64,000 bases of DNA from Ornithinimicrobium sp. F0845 (GCF_023015765.1 NZ_JALKAL010000001.1:233478-297477); one strand, 5' to 3'; positions 1-8,662 are shown, counted from the first letter of the stretch. Notes: generated from the sequence alone by a model not told the origin. Numbers and translations are program-made.

Positions 1-43
1 CTCCGAGGCCATCCGACGAGCGCTGGCCGGCTACGCCGCGTGA
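1..43 (+). CDS. C-terminus of a small upstream protein, probably an antitoxin (partial)
   Basis: The window opens inside a reading frame whose last residues are SEAIRRALAGYAA followed by TGA at 41-43. Its stop overlaps the GTG start of the next gene in a GTGA arrangement, which implies translational coupling. An 'S-E-A-I-R-R-A' helix near the C-terminus is common in ribbon-helix-helix antitoxins, and the following small protein resembles a toxin, so an antitoxin role is inferred. Too little is visible to prove it. Confidence 0.5.
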   Translation, partial: SEAIRRALAGYAA

Positions 44-282
44 AGGTCCACCGCAGCGCGCTCAAGCACGGGATTCTGCCCGAGGACGCGGTCCAGGCTG
101 CGGACCTGTCGCTGTGGATCGAGCCGCTGGAGGAAGACGAGTGGCCGCATCGCGAGCTGCGGCTCGGCTTCGACACTCGGGCGCGGCTCCTCGAGACGGT
201 CGTGCTCGTCTTCCGCAGCGGCGAAGAACTGGTCATCCACGCTATGCCGGCACGTCGTCCGTTCTGGGACCTTCTGCCCTGA
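40..282 (+). CDS. Small BrnT/DUF4258-like protein, possible toxin
   Basis: 80 residues with a GTG start that overlaps the stop of the preceding frame by 4 bp. The sequence runs from a basic 'KVHRSALKHGI' start through 'RLGFDTRARLLETVVLV' to 'ELVIHAMPARRPFWDLLP'. This pattern (N-terminal basic helix, central strands ending in a VIHAMPAR block) is that of small BrnT/DUF4258-type proteins, many of which are annotated as toxins of type II systems. The coupled upstream frame would then be the antitoxin. Family assignment is from memory of the motif, not from a search. Confidence 0.55.
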   Translation: MKVHRSALKHGILPEDAVQAADLSLWIEPLEEDEWPHRELRLGFDTRARLLETVVLVFRSGEELVIHAMPARRPFWDLLP

Positions 283-395
283 GTCAACATGCGCCCCCAG
301 TCGCCCCTTCGATGGACACTGGTGGCCATGGGCATCATGCGAAAACTCATGAACGGCCGCGCCCACATCACGGCCCGGAGCAGCGCAAACGCGAG

Positions 396-468
396 TGGGC
401 CCCGTGGGACTCGAACCCACAACCTACGGATTAAAAGTCCGCAGCTCTAACCATTGAGCTAGAGGCCC
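396..468 (-). tRNA. tRNA-Lys(UUU)
   Basis: The complement folds as a full 73-nt cloverleaf. The acceptor stem pairs GGGCCTC with GGGGCCC (one U-G pair), the D-arm starts TAGCTCAATGG, the anticodon loop is CTTTTAA with anticodon TTT, and the T-arm is GTGGG-TTCGAGT-CCCAC. The discriminator base is A and no CCA is encoded. It stands alone between the toxin-like gene and the secreted nuclease-fold gene. tRNA genes are frequent integration sites, but no integrase or attachment repeat is visible beside it. Confidence 0.96.
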
Positions 469-583
469 AGGGCGTCCCCAGTGCTCGGTGGCGCTCCGGC
501 CGGTCAGTCTACGTCCGTCGGCAGCCTGCACCGAGATGAGGGAGGGCGTCGGCGGCCCGATGCCGCACCGGAGGTGACGACGG

Positions 584-620
584 ACTCCGCTCGCTGTCAC
601 GCCATACTCCGCTCGCTGTC
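584..620. repeat. 15-bp direct repeat
   Basis: ACTCCGCTCGCTGTC occurs at 584-598 and 606-620, a 22-bp step, in the gap between tRNA-Lys and the 3' end of the gene at 645. The rest of the 469-644 gap shows no gene or convincing terminator. Function unknown. Confidence 0.6.
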
Positions 621-644
621 GCGCCGCAGGCCGAGGCCGCGCGC

Positions 645-1901
645 CTACGGCTTGTGCGGCAGCTTCACGTCCACCCAGACGAGCCGGTGGTCACTCGACG
701 GGAACGGATAGGTGCCGGTCAGCCACGACAGCGGATCGCTCGACACCGGCCAGAACACCCCTGAGTCCAGGATCCGCAGGCTCTTGCCGGGCAGGACGTA
801 GTCGACGCGGATGTTGCCCGGGGGCTCGGCGAAGTCCGCCGTGTCCAGGTGCGGGTCGCCCAGGTGCTCCAGGTTGATGCCGCCCTGCAGTTCGCTCGCC
901 TCGGCAGCGCCCTCGCTGGTCGGGGGAGTCCCTGCGTTGACCCGCGGGTGCTCGAGCAGCTGGTTGATGGCGCCGTCATAGGAGTCCCCGTCCAACGGGT
1001 CGGCGTTCTGATCACCGGCGATGACGAACCGCGCGCCGGGCTCGAGGCCACCACGCACACCCTGGTCGTCATAGATATACGACGCCTTGCCCGGCGCCCC
1101 CACGTAGTCGGCCCAGAACCGGATCTCGTCGTGGTTGCGGCGCCCGTTGCGGTCCTCGGGGCCGTCGAAGGTGGGCGGCGTCGGGTGGCTGACCAGGAAG
1201 TGCACCGTCTTGTGCCGGTCGACCCGGATCGGCACGTCCCAGTGCGACTTGCTCGACAGCCGCAGGATCTCCTGCTCCTCGGGGGAGTAGAACTCCGTCG
1301 GCATCAGGTTGCCCGGCATGTCCTGCCACCGGAAGAGCTGGAAGGTGCGCACCGCGTCGGTGTCGATCGGGTACTTGCTGAACACGACCATGCCGTACTG
1401 CCCGGGGAAGAGCCCGAACCCGAAGGCGTCGTCGCCGCCGCCGATCACGCCGTCGTTGTTGAGGTCGTGACCGGAGGGGATCCCGGTGTTGGACGGCGCC
1501 ACGTAGTAGTACGGATAGTCGACCGGCGCCGCACCGTTCTGCCCCACGGCCAGGTAGTTGTCGCGGAACAGCTCGGCGGCCGCACCGCCCTCGACGTAGT
1601 CGAACTCGTTGACCAGCAGCACGTCGGGGTCGTTGCGCTGGATGATCTCGGCGATCACCTGCGCCTGCTCGTTGTCCGGCGTCGACAGGTCGGCCAGCAG
1701 CTGGCCCTCCGCGCCGCGGTTCAATGAGGCGTTGAAGGTCGCGAAGCGCACGTCCATGTCCGGCCTTCCGGGTGCTGTCTGGGCGGCCGCGCCGGGAGAG
1801 CGGTCCGACGTGGCCGACGCAGGCGCCAGTGCGACGCCCGCGACAAGTGTGGCGGCGGCGAGGGCCAGGGCAGCCAGTCGCCTGTTCGTGGCAGCAGTCA
1901 T
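645..1901 (-). CDS. Secreted endonuclease/exonuclease/phosphatase-family protein
   Basis: 418 residues. A signal peptide is evident: basic MTAATNRR, then an Ala/Leu-rich core ending near 'APASA'. The mature part has the hallmarks of the EEP metal-dependent hydrolase fold: 'VRFATFNASLNR' (first strand with Asn), 'PDVLLVNEFDY' (the metal-binding Glu), a 'VSHPTPP' block, 'FVIAGDQNADP' (GD.N motif) and C-terminal 'SSDHRLVWVDV' (catalytic SDH). Substrate could be nucleic acid, a phosphoester or a sphingomyelinase-like lipid; the sequence does not decide. It is divergent from the SpoIID-type gene. Confidence 0.85.
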   Translation of the reverse strand: MTAATNRRLAALALAAATLVAGVALAPASATSDRSPGAAAQTAPGRPDMDVRFATFNASLNRGAEGQLLADLSTPDNEQAQVIAEIIQRNDPDVLLVNEFDYVEGGAAAELFRDNYLAVGQNGAAPVDYPYYYVAPSNTGIPSGHDLNNDGVIGGGDDAFGFGLFPGQYGMVVFSKYPIDTDAVRTFQLFRWQDMPGNLMPTEFYSPEEQEILRLSSKSHWDVPIRVDRHKTVHFLVSHPTPPTFDGPEDRNGRRNHDEIRFWADYVGAPGKASYIYDDQGVRGGLEPGARFVIAGDQNADPLDGDSYDGAINQLLEHPRVNAGTPPTSEGAAEASELQGGINLEHLGDPHLDTADFAEPPGNIRVDYVLPGKSLRILDSGVFWPVSSDPLSWLTGTYPFPSSDHRLVWVDVKLPHKP

Positions 1902-1982
1902 AGGGGCAGGTTAGAGGCAGGAGTATGCCGTGTCGCGCGCTCGCGATGAGCGTCCGGTGAATGCTCGGGCCGACAGAGCGGT

Positions 1983-2038
1983 GTGCAAAATCTCCCCAAG
2001 AATGCGCGGGAGGCGGACAAAACCTCCCCAAGAATTGG
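1983..2038. repeat. 32-bp-period array, two units (family A)
   Basis: Two copies of a core CAAAA(T/C)CTCCCCAAGAAT begin at 1986 and 2018, exactly 32 bp apart, with a G+C-rich linker between them. The second copy ends AATTGG. The same core recurs at 31047-31100 (opposite orientation) and 31417-31527, and a related one at 26740-26798. It lies in the spacer between two divergent genes; the in-frame extension of the downstream gene through it is not real coding. Confidence 0.85.
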
Positions 2039-2056
2039 TGTAACACTTGTCACACC
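2037..2056. promoter_or_regulatory. Inverted repeat in the divergent promoter region
   Basis: GGTGTAACA-ct-TGTCACACC is an inverted repeat matching in 8 of 9 arm positions, directly after the 32-bp-period array and 46 bp before the GTG start of the SpoIID-type gene. Its size and position fit a dimeric regulator site. No regulator is identified. Confidence 0.4.
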
Positions 2057-2102
2057 AGTCACTTCTGCATCATATTGGTGGGCCCCGACCAAGGAGTCCA
2101 CC

Positions 2103-4454
2103 GTGCGACCAACCCTCGCCGCCTCACTGGCCCTCGCCCTGACCGTCACGCTGCTGCCGACCGCGGCACTCGCGGCCGACGACACGGCCGAGCCGGTCAG
2201 CGAGGCGATCCCCGACGAGCACCTCGACCTCGAGCACGGGCTCATCACGTCCGACCCCGAGGACGTCGCCCTCTCCGAGCCGACCGTGGTCACCGAGCTG
2301 ACGCAGCTGCCGGCGGCCGAGCCGAGCGCCGAGTCCTACCCGATGCCACCCGGCGGCGCCTACACGGTGACCGGGGGCGGCTGGGGGCACCGCATCGGCA
2401 TGTCGCAGTACGGCGCGCACGGGGCCGGCCTCGCGGGCCTGACCCACCAGCAGATCCTCGCCTTCTACTACCCGGGCACCGTGCTGGAGACCCGGGACAT
2501 CGGGACGATCCGGATCGGCATCACGATCGACAACGACGGGGTGACCCGGGTCGACCACCGCGCCGGACTGGTGGTCAGCCACGGCACCGGCGGCACGACA
2601 TACTCCCTGCCGAGCAGGGACCAGTGGCGCGTCCGGGCCACGTCAGGCAGCGCAAGCAGCTGCGTCCTGGAGGGGCGCAGCGACGCGGGGGTGTGGTCGG
2701 CCTACCAACCCACCGGCATGCCGTCCGGGTGCCCGATCACCTTCGCCTCGCCCACCGAGGGCACCGTCGACCTCTACCTGCCCAGCGGCTCCCGGCGCAT
2801 CTACCGCGGGCAGCTCACCGCCACCCACCGCGGCAGCACGAGTCTCGCAACGGTCAACCGGCTGCCGATGCAGCACTACCTGCGCTCGGTCGTCTCCATC
2901 GAGATGTCCCCCTTCTTCCACACCCAGGCGCTGCGCGCCCAGTCCGTCGCGGCCCGGACCTACGCCGAGCGCGGCGTCAACGGGACCGGCTACTACGACA
3001 CCTGCGACACCACCTCGTGCCAGGCCTACCGCGGTCGCGGAGCGCGGCAGAGCGACGGTGGGATCACCAGCTATGAGTATGCCGAGAACACGGCTGCCGT
3101 GAACGCCACCGACGGGCAGGTGCTCACCTATAACTTCCCCACCGGCAAGGGCCTGGCCACGACGATGTACGCCGCCTCGACCGGTGGCTACACCATCCCG
3201 GGCGGGGCCGGGCACCCCTACCTGACGGCCCAGGCCGACCCCTACGACGCCACCCCGCTGAACACCCGGCACCGCTGGACGGCGCAGCTGACCGCGACCT
3301 CCCTGGAGGCGCGCTACGGCATCCACGACGTGACGCGCGTGCAGGTGCTGGAGCGGGACGGCCACGGGTTGTGGGGCGGCCGGATCGTCCGGGCCAAGGT
3401 GGAGGGCTTCACCTCCGGTGGCGCCTACACCTACGCCAACGCCACCGGCGTCGGGCTCTACCTGGCGCGGCCGTGGCCGACCTGGAGCACCGGCCTGTCC
3501 ACCGACTACTTCACGTTCGGCGACCCCGGCGACGACCCGCCGCCCGCCGGCGACGTCACCAGGATCTCGGGGAAGGACCGCTGGGAGACGGCCAAGAAGG
3601 TCTCCGAGCAGTGGGCGCCCGGGGTGAGCGTGGTCTACCTGGTCAACGGCCAGGACTACCCGGACGCGCTGGCGGCCTCGGCGCGCGCCGGGATCTACGA
3701 CGCGCCCGTGCTTCTGGTCAAGCGGGACCACATCCCCTCGGCCACCCAGCAGGCCCTGACCCGGCTGCAGCCGGGCCGCCTCGTGGTCGTCGGGGGCACC
3801 GGTGCGGTCAGCACGGCCGTCGAGGACCAGCTCAAGGAGTTCACCACCGGCACCATGGAACGGGTCGGCGGCGCCAACCGCTATGAGACGGCCGCGAACC
3901 TGGCCTCCTACTACGCCAGCGGGCAGTCGCGCGTATACCTGGCCAGCGGCCAGGACTTCCCGGACGCGCTCGCCGTCGCCGCCCTGGCCGGCAAGCAGCA
4001 CACCCCGCTCCTGCTGACCCGGGGCGACCGGCTCAATGCTGCGGCCCGCACCCAGCTGGACCGGCTGAACCCGGGCGAGATCGTCGTCCTGGGCGGCACG
4101 GGCAGCATCTCGAACACGGTGGCGCAGCAGGCCGCGGCCTATGCGACGAGCGGCAGCTACCGCCGGCTCGGCGGGACCGACCGCTACCGGACGGCGGCCC
4201 AGGTGGCGCTGGAGTATCCCGGGTCGGTCAGCTCGACGATCGTCGCGTCCGGGGAGACCTTCTCCGACGCCCTGGTGGGCGCCGCGCTGGCCGGGCGTCG
4301 AGGCGTGCCGGTCGTCCTGGTCCAGCGGGACCGGGTCCCCGTGGGTGCCATCACGGCTCTCACCCACCTGCGCCCGTCCGCCATCGACGCGCTCGGCGGC
4401 ACGAACTCCGTGACCGACGCCACGCTGGCCGATCTCGCAGATTACCTGCGCTGA
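2103..4454 (+). CDS. SpoIID/LytB-domain exoprotein with C-terminal cell-wall-binding repeats
   Basis: 783 residues from a GTG start at 2103, chosen because AAGGAG precedes it and the signal peptide (VRPTLAASLALALTVTLLP...) begins there; the open frame further upstream runs through the intergenic repeat. A glycine-rich 'GGGWGHRIGMSQYGAHG' block and 'LPMQHYLRSVVSIEMSP' with 'ALRAQSVAARTYA' identify the SpoIID family, known from amidase activation and sporulation. After a Pro-rich linker, three CWB2 repeats (first 'RISGKDRWETAKKVSE', each with a 'VYLVNGQDYPDALA'-type strand) would attach it to the wall. Probably a cell-wall remodelling or surface protein. Confidence 0.88.
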   Translation: MRPTLAASLALALTVTLLPTAALAADDTAEPVSEAIPDEHLDLEHGLITSDPEDVALSEPTVVTELTQLPAAEPSAESYPMPPGGAYTVTGGGWGHRIGMSQYGAHGAGLAGLTHQQILAFYYPGTVLETRDIGTIRIGITIDNDGVTRVDHRAGLVVSHGTGGTTYSLPSRDQWRVRATSGSASSCVLEGRSDAGVWSAYQPTGMPSGCPITFASPTEGTVDLYLPSGSRRIYRGQLTATHRGSTSLATVNRLPMQHYLRSVVSIEMSPFFHTQALRAQSVAARTYAERGVNGTGYYDTCDTTSCQAYRGRGARQSDGGITSYEYAENTAAVNATDGQVLTYNFPTGKGLATTMYAASTGGYTIPGGAGHPYLTAQADPYDATPLNTRHRWTAQLTATSLEARYGIHDVTRVQVLERDGHGLWGGRIVRAKVEGFTSGGAYTYANATGVGLYLARPWPTWSTGLSTDYFTFGDPGDDPPPAGDVTRISGKDRWETAKKVSEQWAPGVSVVYLVNGQDYPDALAASARAGIYDAPVLLVKRDHIPSATQQALTRLQPGRLVVVGGTGAVSTAVEDQLKEFTTGTMERVGGANRYETAANLASYYASGQSRVYLASGQDFPDALAVAALAGKQHTPLLLTRGDRLNAAARTQLDRLNPGEIVVLGGTGSISNTVAQQAAAYATSGSYRRLGGTDRYRTAAQVALEYPGSVSSTIVASGETFSDALVGAALAGRRGVPVVLVQRDRVPVGAITALTHLRPSAIDALGGTNSVTDATLADLADYLR

Positions 4455-4480
4455 ACGCCGCCCGGTGGGAGAATCCGCGC

Positions 4481-6013
4481 ATGACTGACACGCACACCGC
4501 CGTGCCCGAGGCCAAGCGGGTCCTGATCGAGACCAACGGGATCGACATCATCACGGAGCAGGAGCGCACCGCCAAGCCCTCCGACCTGTTCTGGCCGTGG
4601 TTCGCCGCGAACGTGTCGGTCTTCGGCATGAGCTATGCCGCGTTCGTCTACGGCTTCGGCATCGGCTTCTGGCAGGGGGTCCTGGTCACCGTCGTGGGCG
4701 TGACCCTGTCGTTCCTGCTGTGCGGGATCATCGCGATCGCGGGCAAGCGCGGCTCGGTGCCCACGATGGTGCTCTCCCGCTCCGCCTTCGGCGTCAACGG
4801 GCAGAAGGTGCCCGGCATCTTCTCCTGGCTCATCTCGATGGGGTGGGAGACCTTCCTGGCGATCATGGCGACGCTGGCCACCGCCACCGTCTTCAACGAG
4901 CTCGGCTGGAGCAGCGGGACGACCACCAAGGTGATCGCGTGCGCAGTGATCGCCGCGCTCATCGTGCTCGGCTCGGTCGCCGGCTACCACACGATCATCC
5001 GGATGCAGTCGGTGCTGACCTGGGTGACCGGCCTGGCCACCCTCGGCTACATCGCGATCACCTTCCGGGACATCGACCTGTCCGCGGCCACCGCGCTGCC
5101 GGCCGGGTCCAACCAGGCTGTCATCGGTGCCCTCGTCATGGTGATGACCGGCTTCGGCCTGGGCTGGATCAACATCGCGGCCGACTGGTCCCGCTACCAG
5201 AAGCGGGACGCCCCCGGCGGACAGATCGTCTTCTGGAACACCCTCGGCGGCGCTCTCGCCCCGGTCCTGCTGGTCTGCTACGGCCTCGCCCTGGCCGGCT
5301 CCAACCCCGACCTGATCGACGGCATCGCGAACGACCCGATCGGCACCCTCGCCACCATCCTGCCGACCTGGTTCCTCATCCCGTTCTGGATCGCCGCAGT
5401 GCTGGCGCTGGTCAGCGGCGCCATCCTGGGCATCTACTCCTCGGGCCTGACCCTGCTCAGCCTGGGCATCGACATCCCGCGCCCCATGGCGGCCCTCATC
5501 GACGGCACGATCCTGACCATCGGCACGATCTACGTCGTCTTCTTCGCCGAGTCCTTCCTCGCGCCCTTCCAGAGCTTCCTGATCACCCTGGGGGTGCCGA
5601 TCGCCGCGTGGGCCGGCATCCTGATCGCCGACATCATGCTGCGGCGCAAGGACTACGACGAGCTGGCGCTGTTCGACCGGCGCGGGCGCTACGGCAACTG
5701 GAACTGGACCTCGGTCGGTCTCATGGTGGTCGCCTCGATCGTGGGCTGGGGCCTGGTCGTCAACAACTTCGCCGCGGACGCCGCCTGGAACAACTGGCAG
5801 GGCTACCTGCTGGAGCCGCTCGGCCTGGGCACCTACGTCGAGGACGGGGCCTACTGGGACGGCAACTGGGCCTACGCCAACCTGGGGGTCCTGCTCGCCC
5901 TGGTGATCGGCTTCGTCGGCTACGCGCTCCTGCAGGCGGCCACGGTCCGCCGCCAGGAGGCCACACCCGTGGCCCCGGCGGTCCGCGAGGACGTCGACGG
6001 AACGGTGGTGTGA
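4481..6013 (+). CDS. NCS1-family nucleobase:cation symporter
   Basis: 510 residues with about 12 hydrophobic segments. The N-terminus 'NGIDIITEQERTAKPSDLFW' followed by 'FAANVSVFGMSYAAFVYG' is typical of the NCS1 purine/cytosine permease family, and 'GWINIAADWSRYQ' matches the conserved TM region that binds substrate and sodium. It would import cytosine, a purine, allantoin or a hydantoin with a cation. The cysteine hydrolase gene starts 2 bp after its stop, so transporter and enzyme are probably co-transcribed and serve one catabolic route. Confidence 0.88.
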   Translation: MTDTHTAVPEAKRVLIETNGIDIITEQERTAKPSDLFWPWFAANVSVFGMSYAAFVYGFGIGFWQGVLVTVVGVTLSFLLCGIIAIAGKRGSVPTMVLSRSAFGVNGQKVPGIFSWLISMGWETFLAIMATLATATVFNELGWSSGTTTKVIACAVIAALIVLGSVAGYHTIIRMQSVLTWVTGLATLGYIAITFRDIDLSAATALPAGSNQAVIGALVMVMTGFGLGWINIAADWSRYQKRDAPGGQIVFWNTLGGALAPVLLVCYGLALAGSNPDLIDGIANDPIGTLATILPTWFLIPFWIAAVLALVSGAILGIYSSGLTLLSLGIDIPRPMAALIDGTILTIGTIYVVFFAESFLAPFQSFLITLGVPIAAWAGILIADIMLRRKDYDELALFDRRGRYGNWNWTSVGLMVVASIVGWGLVVNNFAADAAWNNWQGYLLEPLGLGTYVEDGAYWDGNWAYANLGVLLALVIGFVGYALLQAATVRRQEATPVAPAVREDVDGTVV

Positions 6014-6015
6014 GT

Positions 6016-6660
6016 ATGTCGGACGAGCAGTCCTCCTCCGACCTCCCGACGGACCAGGGTGAGCTGAAGGAGGGCCCCGGCGACGTCGCCTCGTCGGCCG
6101 GCACGGACCCGTGGCTGGTCGTCATCGACGCGCAGGTCATCTTCGCCGACCCGGAGTCGAAGTGGGGCGCACCGCGGTTCCCCGAGATCGTCGAGCCGGT
6201 GCGGCGCCTGGCCGCCGCCTTCGGCGACCGCGTGGTCCTGACCCGCTGGGTCCCGCCGGCGCAGAAGATCGGCTCGTGGGTGCCCTACTTCGAGCAGTTC
6301 ACCTTCGCCGACCAGCCGCCGAACCACCGGCTCTTCGACCTGGTGCCGGCGGCCGCGGACCTGGGCGCACGGCATACTCTCGCCGAGCCCACCTTCGGCA
6401 AGTGGGGCGACCAGCTGCGTGCGCTCACCGGGCCCACCCCGCACCTGGTCCTGGCCGGCGTCGCCACCGACTGCTGCGTCATCTCGACCGCGCTCCCGGC
6501 CATCGACGACGGTGCCCAGATCACGGTGGTCTCGGACGCCTGCGCCGGATCCGACGACACCAACCACCAGCGGGCGCTGGACGCCATGGCGCTCTACGCA
6601 CCCCAGCTGTTCGTGCGCACGACCGAGCAGGTCCTGACCGAGGACCTCACCCCCTCCTGA
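6016..6660 (+). CDS. Cysteine hydrolase, isochorismatase/nicotinamidase superfamily
   Basis: 214 residues; the ATG overlaps the region just after the permease stop. The superfamily triad is present: Asp38 in 'WLVVIDAQ', Lys129 in 'TFGKWGDQ' and Cys154 in 'VATDCCV', with the usual cis-peptide-type 'AGVATDCC' context. Members hydrolyse amides or related bonds (nicotinamide, ureidoacrylate, N-carbamoyl compounds). With an NCS1 permease directly upstream, an N-carbamoyl or pyrimidine-ring product is a reasonable guess, but the substrate is not determined. The first 30 residues are Ser/Asp/Glu-rich and extra to the domain. Confidence 0.88.
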   Translation: MSDEQSSSDLPTDQGELKEGPGDVASSAGTDPWLVVIDAQVIFADPESKWGAPRFPEIVEPVRRLAAAFGDRVVLTRWVPPAQKIGSWVPYFEQFTFADQPPNHRLFDLVPAAADLGARHTLAEPTFGKWGDQLRALTGPTPHLVLAGVATDCCVISTALPAIDDGAQITVVSDACAGSDDTNHQRALDAMALYAPQLFVRTTEQVLTEDLTPS

Positions 6661-6675
6661 CCGAGCGCACGGGCG

Positions 6676-7986
6676 TCAGTCCGCCGGGGTGATCGACAAC
6701 CCGAGCTCGGCGAACTGCTCGGCCGGGCGGTGGTAGCCACGGACGAGGTGCCGGATGCCACCGATGCGGGAGGGGGAGTCCGCGATGGCCGCGGCGATCA
6801 CCGAGGAGAAGCCCGCGCGCACGTCGGGGACCTCGACCTCGGCCCCGCGGAGCCTGGACACGCCCTTGACGACCGCCGAGTGGACCGCGTTGGTGTCGTG
6901 GAAGCGGCACGACTCACCGCCCAGGCAGGTCGAGAAGAGCTCGATCTCGGCGCCCATCTGCTGCAGCGCGGGGACATAGACCAGCCGGTCCTCATAGACG
7001 GTCTCGTGCAGCACCGACATGCCCGAAGCCTGGGTGAACAGCACCATGAGCGGGGTCTGCCAGTCCGTCATGAACCCCGGGTGGGTGTCGGTCTGCACCG
7101 CGGCCGGCCGCAGCCCCTCGGGTGCGGTCGCCAGGACGTAGTCGTCGGTGATGTCGAAGCGGGCACCCATCCCGCGCAGGGTGGTGAGTGCGGTGACCAG
7201 CCGGTCCTGCCGGCAACCGTGGACCCGCACGTCACCGCCGGTCACCAGGCCGGCGACCAGATAGCTGAACGCCTCGTTGCGGTCGCCCTCGAGAGTGACC
7301 TCGGCGGCCTGGAGCCGGTCCACACCGTCGATGGTCCACTTGCGGCCAGGAGAGAGGACGATCCGGGCGCCCATCCGCTGCAGGAAGAGGGCGAGCTCGA
7401 TGACCTCGGGCTCGGTCGCCGCGTTGCGGAGCACCGTGCGTCCCTCGGCAAGGGCCGCGGTGAGCAGCACCGTCTCGGTGGCGCCGACGCTCGGGTAGGG
7501 CAGCTCGAGCCGAGCGCCCCGCAGACGGGTCGCGCGGGCCACGATGCCGTCGTCCCGGTGCTCGATCTCCGCTCCGAGCGCCGTGAGTGCCTCGATGTGG
7601 AAGTCCACCGGGCGGCGTCCGATGCGGTCCCCGCCGACCAGCGGCACGAATGCCTCGCCGGCCAGGTGCAGCAGGGGTCCGAGCAGCAGGATCGGGATAC
7701 GGTTCAGGCCGGTGAACGACAGGGGCACCTCCGCGCGCACGTCGTCGCCACGCCCCACCGTGATCACGCCCTGCTGCTCGTCGTGCTCCACCGCCACCCC
7801 CAGCGAGCGCAGCATGTCCCGGGTGATCGCGACGTCGCCGACCTCGGGCACGTTGCGGATCTGGCTGGGCCCGTCGCCCAGGATCGCGGCCACCATGTGC
7901 TTGGTGACGGCGTTCTTGGAGCCACGGACGTGCACGTCTCCGTGCAGGGGACCGGAGGGCGTCACCGACCAGGCTGTCGTAGGCAT
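6676..7986 (-). CDS. murA: UDP-N-acetylglucosamine 1-carboxyvinyltransferase (MurA), Asp-type
   Basis: 436 residues spanning the two-domain EPSP-synthase-like fold. It begins with 'GDVHVRGSKNAVTKHMVAA', the Lys-Asn substrate-binding motif, and continues with the usual inside-out alpha/beta repeats. The family catalyses transfer of enolpyruvate from PEP to UDP-GlcNAc, the first committed step of peptidoglycan synthesis. The loop that normally holds the catalytic Cys reads 'PLVGGDRIGRRPVDFH', with Asp120 in place of Cys, as in mycobacterial MurA, which is intrinsically fosfomycin-resistant. It is convergent with the hydrolase gene. A second murA elsewhere in the genome is possible. Confidence 0.9.
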   Translation of the reverse strand: MPTTAWSVTPSGPLHGDVHVRGSKNAVTKHMVAAILGDGPSQIRNVPEVGDVAITRDMLRSLGVAVEHDEQQGVITVGRGDDVRAEVPLSFTGLNRIPILLLGPLLHLAGEAFVPLVGGDRIGRRPVDFHIEALTALGAEIEHRDDGIVARATRLRGARLELPYPSVGATETVLLTAALAEGRTVLRNAATEPEVIELALFLQRMGARIVLSPGRKWTIDGVDRLQAAEVTLEGDRNEAFSYLVAGLVTGGDVRVHGCRQDRLVTALTTLRGMGARFDITDDYVLATAPEGLRPAAVQTDTHPGFMTDWQTPLMVLFTQASGMSVLHETVYEDRLVYVPALQQMGAEIELFSTCLGGESCRFHDTNAVHSAVVKGVSRLRGAEVEVPDVRAGFSSVIAAAIADSPSRIGGIRHLVRGYHRPAEQFAELGLSITPAD

Positions 7987-8053
7987 GGGATCAGGCTACG
8001 CACTGTCGGAAACTGCGTCGCGGGCGCTGGCCCCGGCTGTCAGGCTGTTGCCC

Positions 8054-8662
8054 ATGACCTCACCTGATCAGAAGGCGATCCTGCACCGCTATCTCACGAG
8101 TGGCCGCGAGGCGCTGCTGTGGAAGCTGGACGGGCTCAGCGAGTATGACGTGCGCCGGCCGCTGACCTCGACCGGCACCAATCTGCTCGGCCTGGTCAAG
8201 CACGTGGCGAGCGTGACCGACGGCTACGTGGGCTCGGTCATGGGCAGGCCGTCGGGCATCGACCTGCCGTGGTTTCCCGAGGATCCGGCCGATGAGGAAC
8301 CCAACGCCGACCTGTGGGTCCCGGCCGAGGAGTCCCGCGAGTCCATCATCGACCTGCACCACCGCGTGGCGGCCCACTCGGACGCCACGATCCAGGCGCT
8401 CGAGCTGGACGCTGTCGGTCACGTGCCGTGGTGGGGCGACCGGGGCGAGGTGACGCTGCACCAGGTCCTGGTGCACGTCATCGCCGAGACGCACCGGCAC
8501 GCCGGCCACGCTGACATCATCCGGGAGCTGATCGACGGCGCGGTCGGGGTTCGTGAGGGCATGGACAACATGTGGGCCGAGGACGGCACCGACTACTGGG
8601 AGCGGCACCGGCAGCGGATCGAGGACGCCGCCCGTGCCGCCCAGCAGTCGGCGGGCGCCTAA
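8054..8662 (+). CDS. DinB/DUF664-family protein
   Basis: 202 residues; ATG at 8054, divergent from murA. The pattern is that of the DinB four-helix fold: 'LTSTGTNLLGLVKHVASV' with a first His, and 'LHQVLVHVIAETHRHAGHADIIREL' with clustered His residues that would bind a metal. The middle 'DLPWFPEDPADEEPNADLW' matches the actinobacterial DUF664 branch. Members include mycothiol- or bacillithiol-dependent transferases. Since the window also encodes mycothiol synthase, a thiol-dependent role is possible but unproven. Its 3' end overlaps the convergent membrane-protein gene by 4 bp. Confidence 0.82.
   Translation: MTSPDQKAILHRYLTSGREALLWKLDGLSEYDVRRPLTSTGTNLLGLVKHVASVTDGYVGSVMGRPSGIDLPWFPEDPADEEPNADLWVPAEESRESIIDLHHRVAAHSDATIQALELDAVGHVPWWGDRGEVTLHQVLVHVIAETHRHAGHADIIRELIDGAVGVREGMDNMWAEDGTDYWERHRQRIEDAARAAQQSAGA

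Noticed and set aside
396-468. Integration site of a genomic island at tRNA-Lys
   Set aside because: No integrase, no duplicated tRNA 3' end and no compositional change are visible within the window.
849-1727. Plus-strand frame opposite the secreted nuclease-fold gene
   Set aside because: Val/Arg/Leu-rich shadow of a gene with clear signal peptide and EEP motifs on the other strand.
1983-2102. 40-residue N-terminal extension of the SpoIID-type protein
   Set aside because: It is encoded by the intergenic 32-bp-period array and the inverted repeat, and would bury the signal peptide.
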